A stretch of 64,000 bases of DNA. Origin: Rebecca billardiae RCC1528. Lineage: Eukaryota > Haptophyta. A model generated the notes under the pieces. The model saw only the letters and a program-made list of their open reading frames with translations. It was not told where the DNA came from and searched no databases. Position numbers and translations under genes: made by a program. The DNA lies in assembly GCA_965240325.2 (NCBI GenBank), contig OZ251232.1:1-64000 (forward strand). The letters are read 5' to 3'. Positions 40,187-51,347 of this stretch are shown in pieces; position 1 is the first letter of the stretch, and every line of letters starts with the position of its first letter.

Positions 40187-43100
40187 ATGGCGGCGCTGGC
40201 CGCCGAGACTGGCGCGCCGCCGCCCGGCGCGCCGCTCGGCCGCGTCGCCGCGCAGCTGCGCGACGACGCGCAGCGCGAGGCGGTCGCGCTCACGACGCTC
40301 AGCAAGCGCGCGCGCGGCTCGTCGGACGAGGACGAGGCGCCGCCCGAGCCGACGTACGCGGACATCGACGTGGACCTGGACCTGTCCGACGCCACCGAGT
40401 CCGAGCACGGCGAGGCCGCCGCGCGCCGCACGCTCGCCGAGCAGCTGCGCGGGCTGCTCGAGCACTTTGACGAGTGGGCCGACTTCAACTCGGCGCGCGG
40501 GCACATCCGGCTGGTGACGGTGCTGATGTTCGCGCTGCTGCTCGGCGCGGGGGCGATGATGATCACCGTCGAGGTGCGCGAGCTCACCTTCTTCTCCGAG
40601 GCCGCCGCCGTCGTGCTCGCGTACGCCGCGGTCGGGTGGGCTGTCTCGTGCTGCGGGTGCGCGAGCGTGACGCTGCGGCTCACGCGGCTGCTGCTCGCGT
40701 TCGCGTCGTGCGCGACGCTGATGGCGGTGCTGTTCGGCACGCTCGCGATGATCACCACCGCCGTCGCCCTCGCCGCGATCGGCACCGCCGCGCGGTACGA
40801 GCTCGGCGCGGGCTACATCTCGGTGCTCTCGGTCGGGCTGGCGCTGCTGTCGTGCGCGCTGGTCGGGCTGTGGAGCCTGGCCGCGCACGACGCGCGCGTC
40901 ACGCGGCTCAACATGCTGCTGCGCGGCATCCCGGGGACGGGCGAGCTGCCGCGCGCGCCGAACCGCGCGCGCGCGTGGTGGCGCCGCAGGCGCCGCCGCC
41001 CCGCGCAGGAGGCCGCCGCCGCCGCGAAGGGCGCGGGCGCGGACGACGACGACGAGGACGAGGCGGAGGCGCTGGCCGACGCGCAGCAGAGGCAGCAGAG
41101 GCGCGCGCGCGCGGGCCGGCGCGCGCGCGCGCAGGCGCGCGAGGCGCGGCGCGGGAGCGAGGCGGCGGGGCTGCGGCCCGCGGACGGCGCCGACGCCGAC
41201 GATGCCGACGCGCGCGCGGACGACGAGGGCGACGGCGCCGCCATCGCGCGCCGCGCCGAGCGCTCGGCGGGCGGCGTGCCCGCGGCCGGCAGCGCGGGCG
41301 CGCGCCGCACGCGCGGCCGCGGCGGCAACGAGTCGCAGTCGTGGTCGGGCGGGTCGGTGCTGCGCCGCGTGCAGGGCACGGCGGCGAACGTGCTCACGCG
41401 GCTGGGCTCGACGCGCATGGCGCGCGCCGAGTCCAACGTCGCCACGCGCCGCGACTCGACGCGCGCTGAGCGCGAGCGCGACTCTCCGGCCGCGGCCGCG
41501 GCCGCGCGCGCCAACGGGTACGCAGACGCGCTCGACGACGAGGAGGCGCCCAAGTTCGTGCCGCGCGTGGAGGAGCTGGACGAGCAGGAGCAGCGCAGCC
41601 GCACGCGCGCCCGCTGGCTCCTGCTGCTCGTCGGCCTCCCCGCCTTCGGCTTCGGCCTCGCGCTCATCTACCCGCTGCTCTTCTCGGAGACGCAGCAGGT
41701 GGAGCGCGAGCTCGTGCTGATCGGGCACAGGAGCGAGATGGCCGACTTCTACGTGGCGTGGGAGGGGGCGATGGGCGCGCTGGTGCCGGACGAGGACCAC
41801 AGGCCGGTGGCGCGCGTGCTGGCGAGCGGCGAGCGCGCGCACGGCGCGCGCCGCTTCCGCGGCGTCCCCTTCCTCAAGTCTCTGCGGCTGCTGCGCGACG
41901 CTGGCGTGCTGAGCGCGCCCTTCTCCGCGCCAAAGCAGCTGGTGCTGATGGTCACAAGCAGGGCGCACGCGCCCGCGCCGCCGCCGCCGCCGTGGCCGCC
42001 CGCGCCGGACGCGGGCGCGGGGTGCGACGACACCGAGCCCACGCCGTGGTGCGAGGCGCGCCGAGAGCGCCGCTGCGGCCGGCCGCTCTTCGACGCGCGC
42101 TGCCTGCGCACGTGCGGCCGGTGCGAGCCCAGCCCGCCGCCCGCGCCGCCGCCGCCGCGCCCGCCGCCGCCGCTGCCGCCCACGCGGCCCGACGGCAGCC
42201 GCGCGCTCGGCGCGCCGGTGGCGCTGGCGGGCGACTCTGCGGAGGACTGCCTCAACGCGCTCTTTGGCGAGCGCGTCACCACCGTCTTCGGCCAGGTGCG
42301 CACGCGGCTCGCGCTGCTCGGGCTGGCCGCCGCCGACGTGGCGGGCACCGCCTCGCGGCGCACGCGCGGCGCGCAGCCGGCGGGCGGCACGCCGCGCTCC
42401 GTCGCGCTGTCCGACTTTGAGCTGGTGTGCTACGAGGGCGAGCTGCTCTCCGCGCGCTCCTTCTGGGCGGACGCGCGCGCGCAGCTCGGCGCGGCCGCGC
42501 TCGAGCAGCCGTGCGCCACGCAGGCGGGCGTGGTGGGCGGGATGGGCCCGTTCGCAGGCTCGCTCTACTTCCAGAGTCTCACCGAGGGGCTTCAGGCGCA
42601 CGCGCAAGGCCTGCGCAGCAACAACGAGAGCGCGCGCGCGGACGCGGCGGACGCGTCGTGCGTCGAGGTGTACTCCAACCCGCAGCTCGAGGTGAACCGC
42701 TCGCAGCTGCTCCGCTCGATCGGCTCGACGGAGCGCCACCTGCTCGAGATCGCCTCCTTCCTGGGCAGGCCGCCCTTCCGCTCGTACGCGGGGCCGTCCA
42801 ACACGTGGTACGAGCTCTCCTACCGCACGCTGGTGAGTCACGCCCGAGCGCACCCGCACACACCGCCGCACACACCGCCGCACACACAGCCGCACACACA
42901 GCCGCACACAGCCACGGAGCGTGCGCGCGCGGCACACGCGCACGCGAGCGCGCGCTCACTCGCCGCCCTGCCCCCCTCCGCTGCGCCGCGCCGCGCCGCG
43001 CCGCGCCGCCAGACGGCCGAGCAGTCGCGCGACAGTGCGGGCAACGTGCGGCTGATCAACATGATCGCGGCGGTGGTGGAGCGCGCGCTGCAGGTCTCGC

Positions 43101-43660
43101 CGCAGGGCGGCAGCTACGGCATCATCGCCACGGCCGCCACGCTGGCCAACATCGAGCAGCGCGAGCGCCTCGACCCCGCGCGCGCCAACATGTACCGCCT
43201 CAACTGGGAGGAGCGCAACGCCAAGCTGGCCGCCATCTCGAGGGGCGAGCACGCGTACGTCGAGCTGGTGCCGCCGCGCGGGCTGCGCAACGGGCAGTAC
43301 CTGGGGCGGCAGGAGGCGCGCGGCATCGAGTACGTCAAGGAGGGCGACATCGACAAAGCGAGGGAGGCGTTCGCGCAGGTGCGGACGCGAACGCGCCGCC
43401 GCCGCCGCCGGGGCGCGCGGCACGCGCTCACGTCCGTGCCCCCCCCCCCCCCCCCGCCGCAGGTGTACCTGGGGTTTGGGCTCGAGGGCATCAAGCACGT
43501 GATCGCTGCGTGCACCGAGGTCGCGGTCGCCTTCACGCGCTCCGAGGTGGCGGAGCAGTTCAACATCACGATGCACGACTCGTCCGCGCTGCTCGCAGAG
43601 GAGCAGCTCGAGCGCATCGCCGACGCCATCGACGACGTGGCGGAGGCGGACGAGGACTGA
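40187..43660 (+). CDS. Multi-pass membrane protein with ShKT and Asp/Glu-racemase-like domains
   Basis: Three exons, 40187-42832, 43013-43378 and 43463-43660, encode 1,069 residues (introns 180 nt with donor GTGAGT, and 84 nt). Residues about 105-230 hold four or five membrane spans. An Arg/Asp-rich cytosolic loop follows, then another span at about 479-500 (WLLLLVGLPAFGFGLALIY). Residues about 613-646 form a six-cysteine ShKT-type module (CDDTEPTPWC, C, C, then CLRTCGRC), a small disulfide domain common in extracellular enzymes; nothing here suggests toxicity. From about 780 the protein has the layout of Asp/Glu/hydantoin racemases: GGMGPFAGSLYFQSL, VEVYSNPQLEVNRSQLL, GPSNTWY, YGIIATAATLANIE and AACTEVAVAF. 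The first catalytic cysteine position (normally CNT) is serine; the second (CTE) is kept. A racemase-fold sensor or altered enzyme is inferred. Confidence 0.75.
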   Translation: MAALAAETGAPPPGAPLGRVAAQLRDDAQREAVALTTLSKRARGSSDEDEAPPEPTYADIDVDLDLSDATESEHGEAAARRTLAEQLRGLLEHFDEWADFNSARGHIRLVTVLMFALLLGAGAMMITVEVRELTFFSEAAAVVLAYAAVGWAVSCCGCASVTLRLTRLLLAFASCATLMAVLFGTLAMITTAVALAAIGTAARYELGAGYISVLSVGLALLSCALVGLWSLAAHDARVTRLNMLLRGIPGTGELPRAPNRARAWWRRRRRRPAQEAAAAAKGAGADDDDEDEAEALADAQQRQQRRARAGRRARAQAREARRGSEAAGLRPADGADADDADARADDEGDGAAIARRAERSAGGVPAAGSAGARRTRGRGGNESQSWSGGSVLRRVQGTAANVLTRLGSTRMARAESNVATRRDSTRAERERDSPAAAAAARANGYADALDDEEAPKFVPRVEELDEQEQRSRTRARWLLLLVGLPAFGFGLALIYPLLFSETQQVERELVLIGHRSEMADFYVAWEGAMGALVPDEDHRPVARVLASGERAHGARRFRGVPFLKSLRLLRDAGVLSAPFSAPKQLVLMVTSRAHAPAPPPPPWPPAPDAGAGCDDTEPTPWCEARRERRCGRPLFDARCLRTCGRCEPSPPPAPPPPRPPPPLPPTRPDGSRALGAPVALAGDSAEDCLNALFGERVTTVFGQVRTRLALLGLAAADVAGTASRRTRGAQPAGGTPRSVALSDFELVCYEGELLSARSFWADARAQLGAAALEQPCATQAGVVGGMGPFAGSLYFQSLTEGLQAHAQGLRSNNESARADAADASCVEVYSNPQLEVNRSQLLRSIGSTERHLLEIASFLGRPPFRSYAGPSNTWYELSYRTLVSHARAHPHTPPHTPPHTQPHTQPHTATERARAAHAHASARSLAALPPSAAPRRAAPRRQTAEQSRDSAGNVRLINMIAAVVERALQVSPQGGSYGIIATAATLANIEQRERLDPARANMYRLNWEERNAKLAAISRGEHAYVELVPPRGLRNGQYLGRQEARGIEYVKEGDIDKAREAFAQVRTRTRRRRRRGARHALTSVPPPPPPPQVYLGFGLEGIKHVIAACTEVAVAFTRSEVAEQFNITMHDSSALLAEEQLERIADAIDDVAEADED

Positions 43661-43974
43661 GGAGGGCTGGGCGGACGGGCCGGCGCGTCCGGGCGCGCCG
43701 GATGAGCGCGCGCCTGAGTCGGCCACCGCGCCGGCACAACCTCCGAGCGCGCACGGCTGCGACGAATGCCGATGCACAGCACGACGGATGCGTCGATGCC
43801 ATGTTCGGCGAGTGCCAAGCGCGACTCAGACTGCGTGAAGTAGGCTGCCCTCCTGCGGACGGCCCCGGGGGGAAGAATTTGCGGGCGCCCCGGCCGGGAC
43901 GCTGCCATGCTGGACGATCGAAAAAGGGCCGTGCAGCGGCCAGTGGCGATTGACGAAGCAGCGGGCGCGCGGCG
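43661..43974. other. Intergenic region, nothing seen
   Basis: 314 bp between two plus-strand genes. No repeat, RNA gene or frame of note; it presumably holds the 3' UTR and the next promoter. Confidence 0.4.
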
Positions 43975-44577
43975 ATGAAGTCCGCGCTGCAGACGCGGCT
44001 CGCGGAGAAGGAGGCGCGGCTGAAGGAGCTGTACGCGCTGGGCGGCGAGAAGAAGGAGTACGTCGGCGGGTACGGCGGCGGCCACCTGCACGCCTCGAGC
44101 TACGCCGAGGTGCAGTCCCTCGAGCGCGAGCGCGCCGAGCTCGCGCGCGAGGTCGAGCGGCTGCGCACCGAGTGCGCCGCCGAGCAGCGCGACGTCAAGC
44201 GCGCCGCGCGCGAGGCGAGCGACGTGGGCAACTGGACGAAGCGCGTGCTCGCCGCCGACGCGCACTTCGCCGCGAGCTCGAGCACCGCCGCGGACGAGGC
44301 CTTCACGCAGCGCACCAAGGGGCTGGTGAGCCGCACCGACTTTGCGCGCGAGCGCGAGCTCGCCGCCGCGGAGGCGGCGGCGGCGGCGGAGGCGGCGGCG
44401 GGCGCGGCGGCGCGCGCGCGGGCGGAGCGGGCGCAGCGCGAGAAGAAGCGGCGCAAGAAGGAGGCGAGCCGCCTCTCCTTCGCCGCCGAGGACGACGACG
44501 CGGACGCGGGCGCGGACGGGCCGGCCGAGCGTGCCGCGCCGCCCGCCGGCGCGCCGTCCGAGGCCGCCGCGAGGTAG
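43975..44577 (+). CDS. Small charged coiled-coil protein, weakly XAP5/FAM50-like
   Basis: A single-exon gene of 200 residues. The N-terminal helix (SALQTRLAEKEARLKELYAL) and a second helix (LERERAELAREVERLRTECA) suggest a coiled coil. Then GNWTKRVLAADAHF, a segment F-T-Q-R-T-K-G-L-V-S-R-T-D-F-A-R-E-R-E, a basic run EKKRRKKEASRLSF and an acidic patch EDDDADAGAD. The T-x-GLV-x-x-(D/E) segment followed by KK-rich sequence and LSF plus acidic residues resembles the N-terminal half of XAP5/FAM50 splicing-associated proteins. The globular C-terminal domain of that family is missing. Treat the family call as tentative; a nuclear location is likely from the basic run. Confidence 0.65.
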   Translation: MKSALQTRLAEKEARLKELYALGGEKKEYVGGYGGGHLHASSYAEVQSLERERAELAREVERLRTECAAEQRDVKRAAREASDVGNWTKRVLAADAHFAASSSTAADEAFTQRTKGLVSRTDFARERELAAAEAAAAAEAAAGAAARARAERAQREKKRRKKEASRLSFAAEDDDADAGADGPAERAAPPAGAPSEAAAR

Positions 44578-44840
44578 CCAGCGGGGCGCGGAGTGCGCCG
44601 TTGATTGGGGCGCTCGATCAGCCTGCGCGCCGGTCGGCCACTCAGCCGAGCGTCAGCAGCATGTGCAGTGGCAGCCGTCTGGTACCGCCGGGTACATCCT
44701 CCGCCAGTCACTAAAAGCGCGGGCCCAGGGAACCGATGACGAAATTCCGCGCGATAAAAAAAAGGACACTTATTGCTGGAAAAGAGCGCGCGGCGGTGGT
44801 TTCCGTTGGCGGCGGGGGCGGGCTTCACCCTGCAGCGACG
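44578..44840. promoter_or_regulatory. Upstream region of the Ala-rich giant gene
   Basis: 263 bp between genes. It contains an A-rich stretch GCGATAAAAAAAAGGACACT at about 44750-44770, about 75 bp before the chosen ATG (44841), that may be a TATA-like element. An earlier in-frame ATG at 44736 lies upstream of this stretch. Confidence 0.35.
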
Positions 44841-47800
44841 ATGGCGCCACCGGCGTGGCTGCACGCGGGCGCCCACGAGCCGCCGCCGCTGCCCGACGCG
44901 CCGGACGCGCGGCGCGAGGTGCTCGCGGAGCTGCGCCGGCGGCGGCGCGTCGCGCGCTTCGCGCTCGCGCGCCTCGGCGCGCGCGCCGACGCTGCGCACG
45001 GCGGCGCGCGCCGCGCGGTGCTGTGCGCGCTGCGCCGCGTGGCGCTCGACGCGGAGGCGCGGCTCGCGCGGCTGCTGGCGGGGGGCGGCGGCGTGGAGGT
45101 GGACGACGTGCTCATCGCGACGGCCGACGCCTCCGTCGCGCGCGCCTCGCGCCACCGCGCGCACGCCCTCCGCCGCGTCGCCGCGTCGCTGTGCGCCGAG
45201 CGCAGCCTGCCGCTGCTGGTGGACGCGGCCGCGCGCGACGCCGCCGCGGCCGCGCTGCTGCGCGCGGCGGACGAGCCGCGCGCGGCGGTGCGCGACGCGG
45301 CGGCCGCGGCCACCGCCATCGGCCGCGCCGTCGACGGCGGCGCGCCCTTCGCCGCCGCGCTCGGCGCGGAGCGCGCGGCGTGGGTGCGCGCGTGCGCGTG
45401 CGCGCTCGACTCACGCCCGTGGCTGCGCGCCGTGCGCGGCCGCGACCTGCCGCGGCCCGCCGAGTGGGGCGCGGACGACGCGGCGTGGGGCGCGGGCGCG
45501 GAGGCGGACGACGCGGGCCCTCCCCCCGCGTGGGCCTCCGCCGCGTACGCCGCGTGCTGCGCGGAGGTGCGCGCGCTGCGTGAGGCCGAGCCCTCCGCCG
45601 TCGAGGCGAGGCTGCGCGCCAACCTGCACGCTGAGCCGGGGGCAGCGGCGGAGGCGGCGGAGGCGGGGGAGGCGGAGCGGCTGCGCGCCGCGCGCGGCTG
45701 CGCGCTGCGCGCGCGCCGTGCCGTGCTGCGCCTCGTCCGCGCCGCCTCGGTGCTGCGCCACGCGCAGCGCGCGCTCGCGCTCGAGCGCTCCAGCGATGGC
45801 GGCGGCGGCGGTGGCAGCGAGGACGAGGCGGAGGGCGAGGCGGAGGCGGAGGCGGAGCTCGAGCGCGAGGGCGAGGCGGGCTGGGCCGCGTACGCCGCGC
45901 GCTGCCTCGGCACGTGCGCGCTGCTGCGCACGCCGCCCGCCCTCGCGTCCGCGCGCGCGGGCTCGGCCGCGCGCGCCGACGGCGGCTGGCTGGTGCAGCT
46001 GCCGCGCGCGCCGCGCGCGGCGGGCGCAGAGGCGGCGCTCGCGGCGCGCGCGGCGCACGCGCTCGCGCGCGCCGAGGACGAGGACGAGGCGGAGGGCGAG
46101 GCGGCGGGCGCGGCCCCGTGGCTGCACGGCCTGGCGCGCGCGCCGCCGTGCGTGCTCGACGGCTGCGGCCGGCGCGCGCTGCACGAGGCCGCCTGGGCGG
46201 ACGCGGCCGCGGCGTGCGCGCGCGCGTGCGCGGTCGGCGCGCGCGCGTGCTGCCGCGCGGCCGGCGAGGGCGCGGCCGACGGCGCGTCGGCGGCGCCGGC
46301 CGCGCTCGGCCTGTGCCCGCTGGTGCACACGTGCGCCGCCCTGTGCGCCGAGGCCGAGCTGGCCGAGGCCAAGGCGGCGCTGTGCGTGCCTCTGCTCGGG
46401 CTGAGCCGCGCGGCCGCGCACCCGCGCGGAGCGGCGGGCGCGCGCGCCGCGCTGCTGTGCGCGATGGGCGAGGGCGCGCGGGGCGGGGGCGCGGGGGCGG
46501 GGGCGGAGGCGGAGGCGCTCGGGCCGCGCGCGCTCGCGTCGCACGCGCTCGGCTGCGCGCGCGCCGCCGCCTCCTGCCGCGCGCGCGCCGCGCTGCTCGG
46601 GCGCGTGGCCGCCGCCGCTCTCTCAGACGAGGCGGCGGTGGCGCGCGCGCTGCTCGCACGCGCGGAGGCGGAGGGCGGCGCGGAGGCGGAGGGCGGCGGG
46701 CGCGCGTGCGCGGAGCTCGCGCCGCTGGCGTGCGTGCTGTGCGCCGCGCCGCCCGCGCTGCGGCTGAGCGCGGCCGTGCACGCCGCCCTCGACGTGCTGG
46801 GCGCTGCGCACGCCTCGGCGCAAGCACTGCGCGCGCCGCGCGCGCACGGCGGCGGCGGCGGCGGCGGCGGAGACGGCGGCGTGGGTGCGCCGCCGAGTGC
46901 GCTCAGCGTGGCCGAGGCCGCTCTCGCCGCGCTGAGTGCGGCGTGGGCGAGCGGCGAGCACGCGGCCGCGCCGGGCGTGCGCGTGCCTCCGCGCCCGCCC
47001 TCGCCGCTGCCGCGCCCCGCGCCAGCCGCCGCCGCCGCCGCCGCCGCCGCCGCCTCCGCCGCCTCGGCCGCCCCCTTCTGGGCCGAGGGGTGCTGGGCGT
47101 GGCCCCCCGCGCTGGACGCGGCCGTGCGCGCGGCGGCGGGCGCGGCGGGCGGCGGCGCGGCCGCCGACGGCGCGGCGGCGGCGGTGCGCGCGCTGGCCGT
47201 GCGCGCGGCGCGCGTGCTCGGCGCGGACGCGGCGGCGGACACGCGCAGCCTGCTAACTGCCGCGGCCACGCAGCGCGCGCTGCTCGCGCCCAGCGGGCCG
47301 CACGGCGGCGTGTCCGCGGCCGATGGCGGTGACGACGAGGAGGACGACGCGGTGGCGCTGCGCCCGCTCTCGCCGCCCAGCGCGCGGGGCGGCGCCGAGG
47401 GCCGCGCCGCCGCCGCCGAGAGCGCGGCGCCGCCCCGCCCGGGCCGCGCCTCGCTGCGCGCGCCCGCCACGCACGCCGCCGCCGCGCACGCCGCCGCGCA
47501 CGCCGCCGCCGCCGGCGCTACGACCGCCGGCGGCAGCGGGTGCGGGTGCGTGTGCGCCGCCCTGTCCGAGTACGCGGCTGCGCCGCGCGGGCTGCCCACG
47601 CTCGAGGAGGCGGGGCTGCGCGCGCCGCGCGCGCTGGCGGCGCTGCTGCTGCCGACGAGCGGCGCGGGCGGCGGCGGCGCGGCGGGCGAGTCTCGCGCGC
47701 GGCACGGCGCGCACGCCGAGTGCGCCCACGCGGCCGCGCTGCGCGCCGCGGTCGCGCACAACGCTCACGCGGCCGCGGCGGCGGGCGCGCGCGTGGCCGC

Positions 47801-48096
47801 GGCGGCGGGCGCGGCGCTGGTGGCGGTGGCGGAGGCGGAGGCGGAGGCGGAGGCGGAGGCGGAGGCGGAGGCGGAGGCGGGCGCGGCGGCGCGCGGCGCG
47901 GCGGCGTGGGCGCCCGGCGTGCTGCTCGGCGCGCGGCCCGCCGCGGCCGCGGCCGCGGCCGCCGCCGCCGCCGCGCGCCAGCCGGCCGGCTACGACGCGA
48001 GCGCCGCGCCGCACCGCGCGGCGCGCTGGCGCGCGCTGCGCGCCGCCGCGCGCGCCGACGGCCTCGCCGAGGCGGCGGCGGCGGCGGGCGCGGCGC

Positions 48097-48166
<70 letters not shown>

Positions 48167-50969
48167 GGCGGCCGCCGCGCCGCCGCCCGCCGGCCCGCCG
48201 CGCCCGCTCTCCGCCGAGGCCGCGCTGCTGCGCTCCGCCGAGCAGCTCGCGCTCGCGCGGCGCGCGCTGCACAGCCTGCGCTGCCGCGGCGCCGCGCTGC
48301 GCGCGCGCGCGGACACGTGCGCAGCGCTCGGCAGGCTGGGCGCAGCGCTGCCGCCCGGACTGGCGGAGGCGCTCGAGGCGCAGGACGCGCGCGAGGCGGC
48401 GGCGCAGGCTGCCCCGGCCGAGGCCGGCGCCGCGCCCTCCGAGCAGCAGCCGCCGCCCACGCCCACGCCGCTGCAGCGCGCGAGCGCGGCGCGCGCGCGC
48501 GCGTTTGCGCGCAGCCTCGTGCGGCGCGCGGACGCGCGCACGCACGCGCGCGCGCCGCTCGCGTGCCCGGGGTGGGCGGAGGTGCTGCCGGCGGACGGCG
48601 GCGCGGGCGCGCGGGAGGACGGCGCGCGCGCCGCGCTCGCGCGCGACCTCGCGCGCGCGTGCGCCGAGCTCGGCGGCTGGGCGGCCGCGGGCGGCGCGCT
48701 CGGCGGCGGCGGCGGCGGCGCGGCCGCGCCGCCCGCCGTCCGCGCGGCCGAGGGCACGCGCGCCGCGGCCGGCCGCGCGCTGCGCGCGCTCAGCGCGGAG
48801 CTCGAGACGCTGGCGGCGGCGGAGCCCGCGCCGGCGCGGCGCGCGGGCGGCGTGCCCGCCGCCGCCGCCGTCCGCCTCGCGCGCACCACCGCCGACGCGT
48901 CCGCGAGCGCGCTGCGCGCCGCGCTGCGCGGCGCGGCCGCGGACGCGCCGCCGCGCTCGGCCGCGCGCGCCGCGCTCGCGCGCGCCGCGCGCGCGCTCGA
49001 GCGCGGCGCGGCGGCGGCGGCGCAGGAGGCGCCGGAGCAGCCCGCCGAGGCGGAGGCGGACGAGGAGCGCCAGTGGCCCGCGCGCGCCGCCGCCGCCGCC
49101 GCCGCCGACGGCGGGCTCGCCGCCGCGGCCGAGGCGTGCGCGGCGCTGCGCGCGCTGCCGCCGTCCGCGCGCGCCGCGTGCGCCGCGCGGCTGCTGGCGG
49201 CGCAGCTGCGCGGCGCCGCGGCGGGCGCGGGGCTCGCGCCCGTGGCGCGCGCGGAGGCGGCGCTCGCGAGCGCGCGCGCGGACGACGACGCCGCCGTCGC
49301 CGCGCTGCGCGGCCCGCGCGCCGCATCCGCCGCCGCCGCGCGCGCCGCGCTCGGCGCCGCGCTCGGCGCCGGCCGCGCGCGCGGCGTGGGCGGCGCGCTC
49401 GCCGACGCGCGCGCGGCCGCGGCCGGCGTCGCGGCCGCGCTCGACGACGGCAGCGACGAGGCGCGCGCGGCGGCGGAGGGCGCGGGCGCGGCCGCGGCCG
49501 ACGCGGCGGACGCCGAGGCCGAGGCGGACGCCGACGCGGCGCGCGCCGCGCGCGCCGCCGCCGCGCTCGCGCTCGCGCGCGCGCGCGCCGCCGCCGCGCG
49601 CGCCGCGCACGCCGCGAGCGCGGCCGCGCCGCGGCCGCCCGGCGGCGGCGGCGCCGCCGCCGGCGGCGCGGACGCGGACGCGGACGCGGACGCGGAGGAG
49701 GGAGGCGGCGGCGGCGGGCGCGGCGCGCTGGGCGAGAGCGCGGCGGCCGCGCGGCTCGCCGAGGCCGACCTCGCGCGCCGCGCGCGCGCGCTCGCCGCCA
49801 CCGCCGCCGCGGCGCACACCGCGCACCGCGCGCGCGCCGCCGCCGCGCACGGCGGCGCGGCGTGCGCGCTCGGCGCCTCCACCGCCGCGGCCGCCGCGGC
49901 GCGCGCGGGCTATGCGGCGGCGGCGCGCGCGTCGAGCGCGAGCGCGCTGGGCGCGGTGCGCGCGGACGTGATCGAGGGGATGGCCGCCGCCGCCGCCGCG
50001 GGGGCCGAGGCTAGCGTGGGCGGCCTCAGCGCGCTGCTCGGCGGCACCGCCGCCGCCACCGCCGCCGCCGCCGCCGCCGCCTCGCTGCCGCATGCGCCGG
50101 GCGACAACGCACTCTCGCGCGCGGCGGCCGCCGAGGCGGCGGCGAGCGCGGCGCGGCGCGCGCAGCTGCGCGCGCGGCTGGCGTGGCGCGCGCTCGTGCG
50201 CGCGCGGCTGCGCGGCCTGCGCGCGCGCGCGCGCGAGCAGGCCGCCGCGCGCCGCGCGCGCGCCGCGGCCGCGCGCGACGACGCCGCGGCCGCGCGCGCG
50301 CGCGCCGCCGCGGACGCGGCCGCCGCGCGCGCGGCCGCGCGCGAGCTGCGCGAGCTGCGCGCGCGCGAGGCGGCGGCGCGCGCGGCGCTGGCCGGGCTCG
50401 CGGCGGCGAAGGCGGAGCAGCTGCGCGGCCTCGTGCACGCGCGCTCGCACGGCCGCGTGCTCGGCGCCGACGCCGAGCCGCCCGCGCCCTCGGCCGGAGC
50501 CGCGGCCGCGCCGCGCCGCGCCGCCGCGGCCGCGCCGCGCCGCCCGCCGTCGCGCGCCGCGGCCGCGGCCGCGGAGGAGGCGGGCGCGGGCGCGGGCGGC
50601 GCGCGCGGCGCGGAGGTGGAATGGGCCGCCAGCGCCGAGCACGCGCCCGACTCGCCGCCCGACGCCGACGCCGCCGACGCCGCCGGCTCGCCCGCGCCGC
50701 CCTCGGCCGCGTCCGCGCGCGCGCAGCTCGCCGAGGCGCGCGCCGCGCTGCGCTCGGTGCGCGCGCGCAAGGAGGCGCTGCTGCTCGCGGAGGGGAGCGC
50801 GAGCGAGGGGCTCGGCGGCGGGTGGAGTGGCTCGGCGCGCCCGTCCTCCGCCTCCGCCACCTTCGGCCCCGCCTCGCCGCCCTCGCCCTTCTTCTCGGCG
50901 TCGCTCTCGGCGGGCGGCGGCAGCAGCAGCGTCGGCACGCGCCGCGCGCCCGAGCGCGCGCGCGGCTGA
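44841..50969 (+). CDS. Giant Ala-rich, low-complexity helical protein, unknown function
   Basis: One uninterrupted frame of 2,042 codons from ATG 44841 (an in-frame ATG at 44736 would add 35 residues). The protein is dominated by alanine with Arg, Gly and Glu. It has acidic blocks (EDEAEGEAEAEAELEREGEA), a poly-Gly run coded at about 48101-48165 and poly-Ala runs. Ordered-looking segments near the start include WLHAGAHEPPPLPDAPDARR. Near the C-terminus is a basic amphipathic region (LAWRALVRARLRGLRARARE), then a long Ala/Arg coiled coil, and a Ser/Pro tail (SASATFGPASPPSPFFSASL). No domain is recognised. Long frames also exist on the opposite strand and in another plus frame here, which GC bias explains. 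This frame is preferred because it is longest, has a plausible start and ends in normal-looking sequence. Undetected introns remain possible. Confidence 0.6.
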
Positions 50970-51347
50970 GCCGGCGGCCGAGGGGCTAGGCGCGCGCGCG
51001 GGGGGGGGGCGGGCGGGCGCGCCATGCGCGCGGGCGGCGCGGCGCGCCCGTGCCACCTCGGCATGCCGACGCCCACATGTGTCGTGTGCCTGACCGGCGT
51101 CGTGCACGGCGCCGCCATCGTGCGGCCATGTTACCGCTCGCTCGCCTGTACAGTTTACTAAGGAATATGAGACGCACACAGCTCAAGGCAGGCGATCGAG
51201 ATCAACTGCATGTGTGAGTCAATACACATACAAAGATTGGACGCTTTAATAAGAGGTGTTTTGCGTAAAGGATCGTAGTCCGCGGACGGATCCGCCCAGT
51301 TCAAAAGTTGAGCGCAAATCCCGCGCGATGATCTGCGCCCTCGCACG
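50970..51347. other. Intergenic region containing the dispersed element
   Basis: 378 bp between plus-strand genes. A G/C-rich stretch (nine G at about 51001) is followed by the 50-bp dispersed element and then AT-richer sequence (51200-51310) that likely holds the promoter of the next gene. Confidence 0.5.
51146..51195. repeat. Dispersed 50-bp element, copy 2
   Basis: CTGTACAGTTTACTAAGGAA, then TATGAGACGCACACAGCTCA, then AGGCAGGCGA: the same element as at 35577-35630 with a few indels and substitutions, same orientation, 152 bp upstream of the next start codon. Confidence 0.8.

Noticed and set aside
42025-42129. ShKT-type six-cysteine module as a possible toxin
   Set aside because: ShKT modules are widespread in ordinary membrane and secreted proteins; context and fusion give no hint of a toxin.
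42833-43012. 60 in-frame codons (His/Pro/Thr repeats) inside the racemase-like gene
   Set aside because: Bounded by a strong GTGAGT donor and a CAG acceptor, low complexity, and it interrupts the racemase-like pattern; treated as an intron that happens to be open.
47253-51179. 1,308-codon open frame on the minus strand opposite the giant Ala-rich gene
   Set aside because: Arg/Ala-rich antisense shadow expected when GCG/CGC codons dominate; no domain and no better start than the sense frame.
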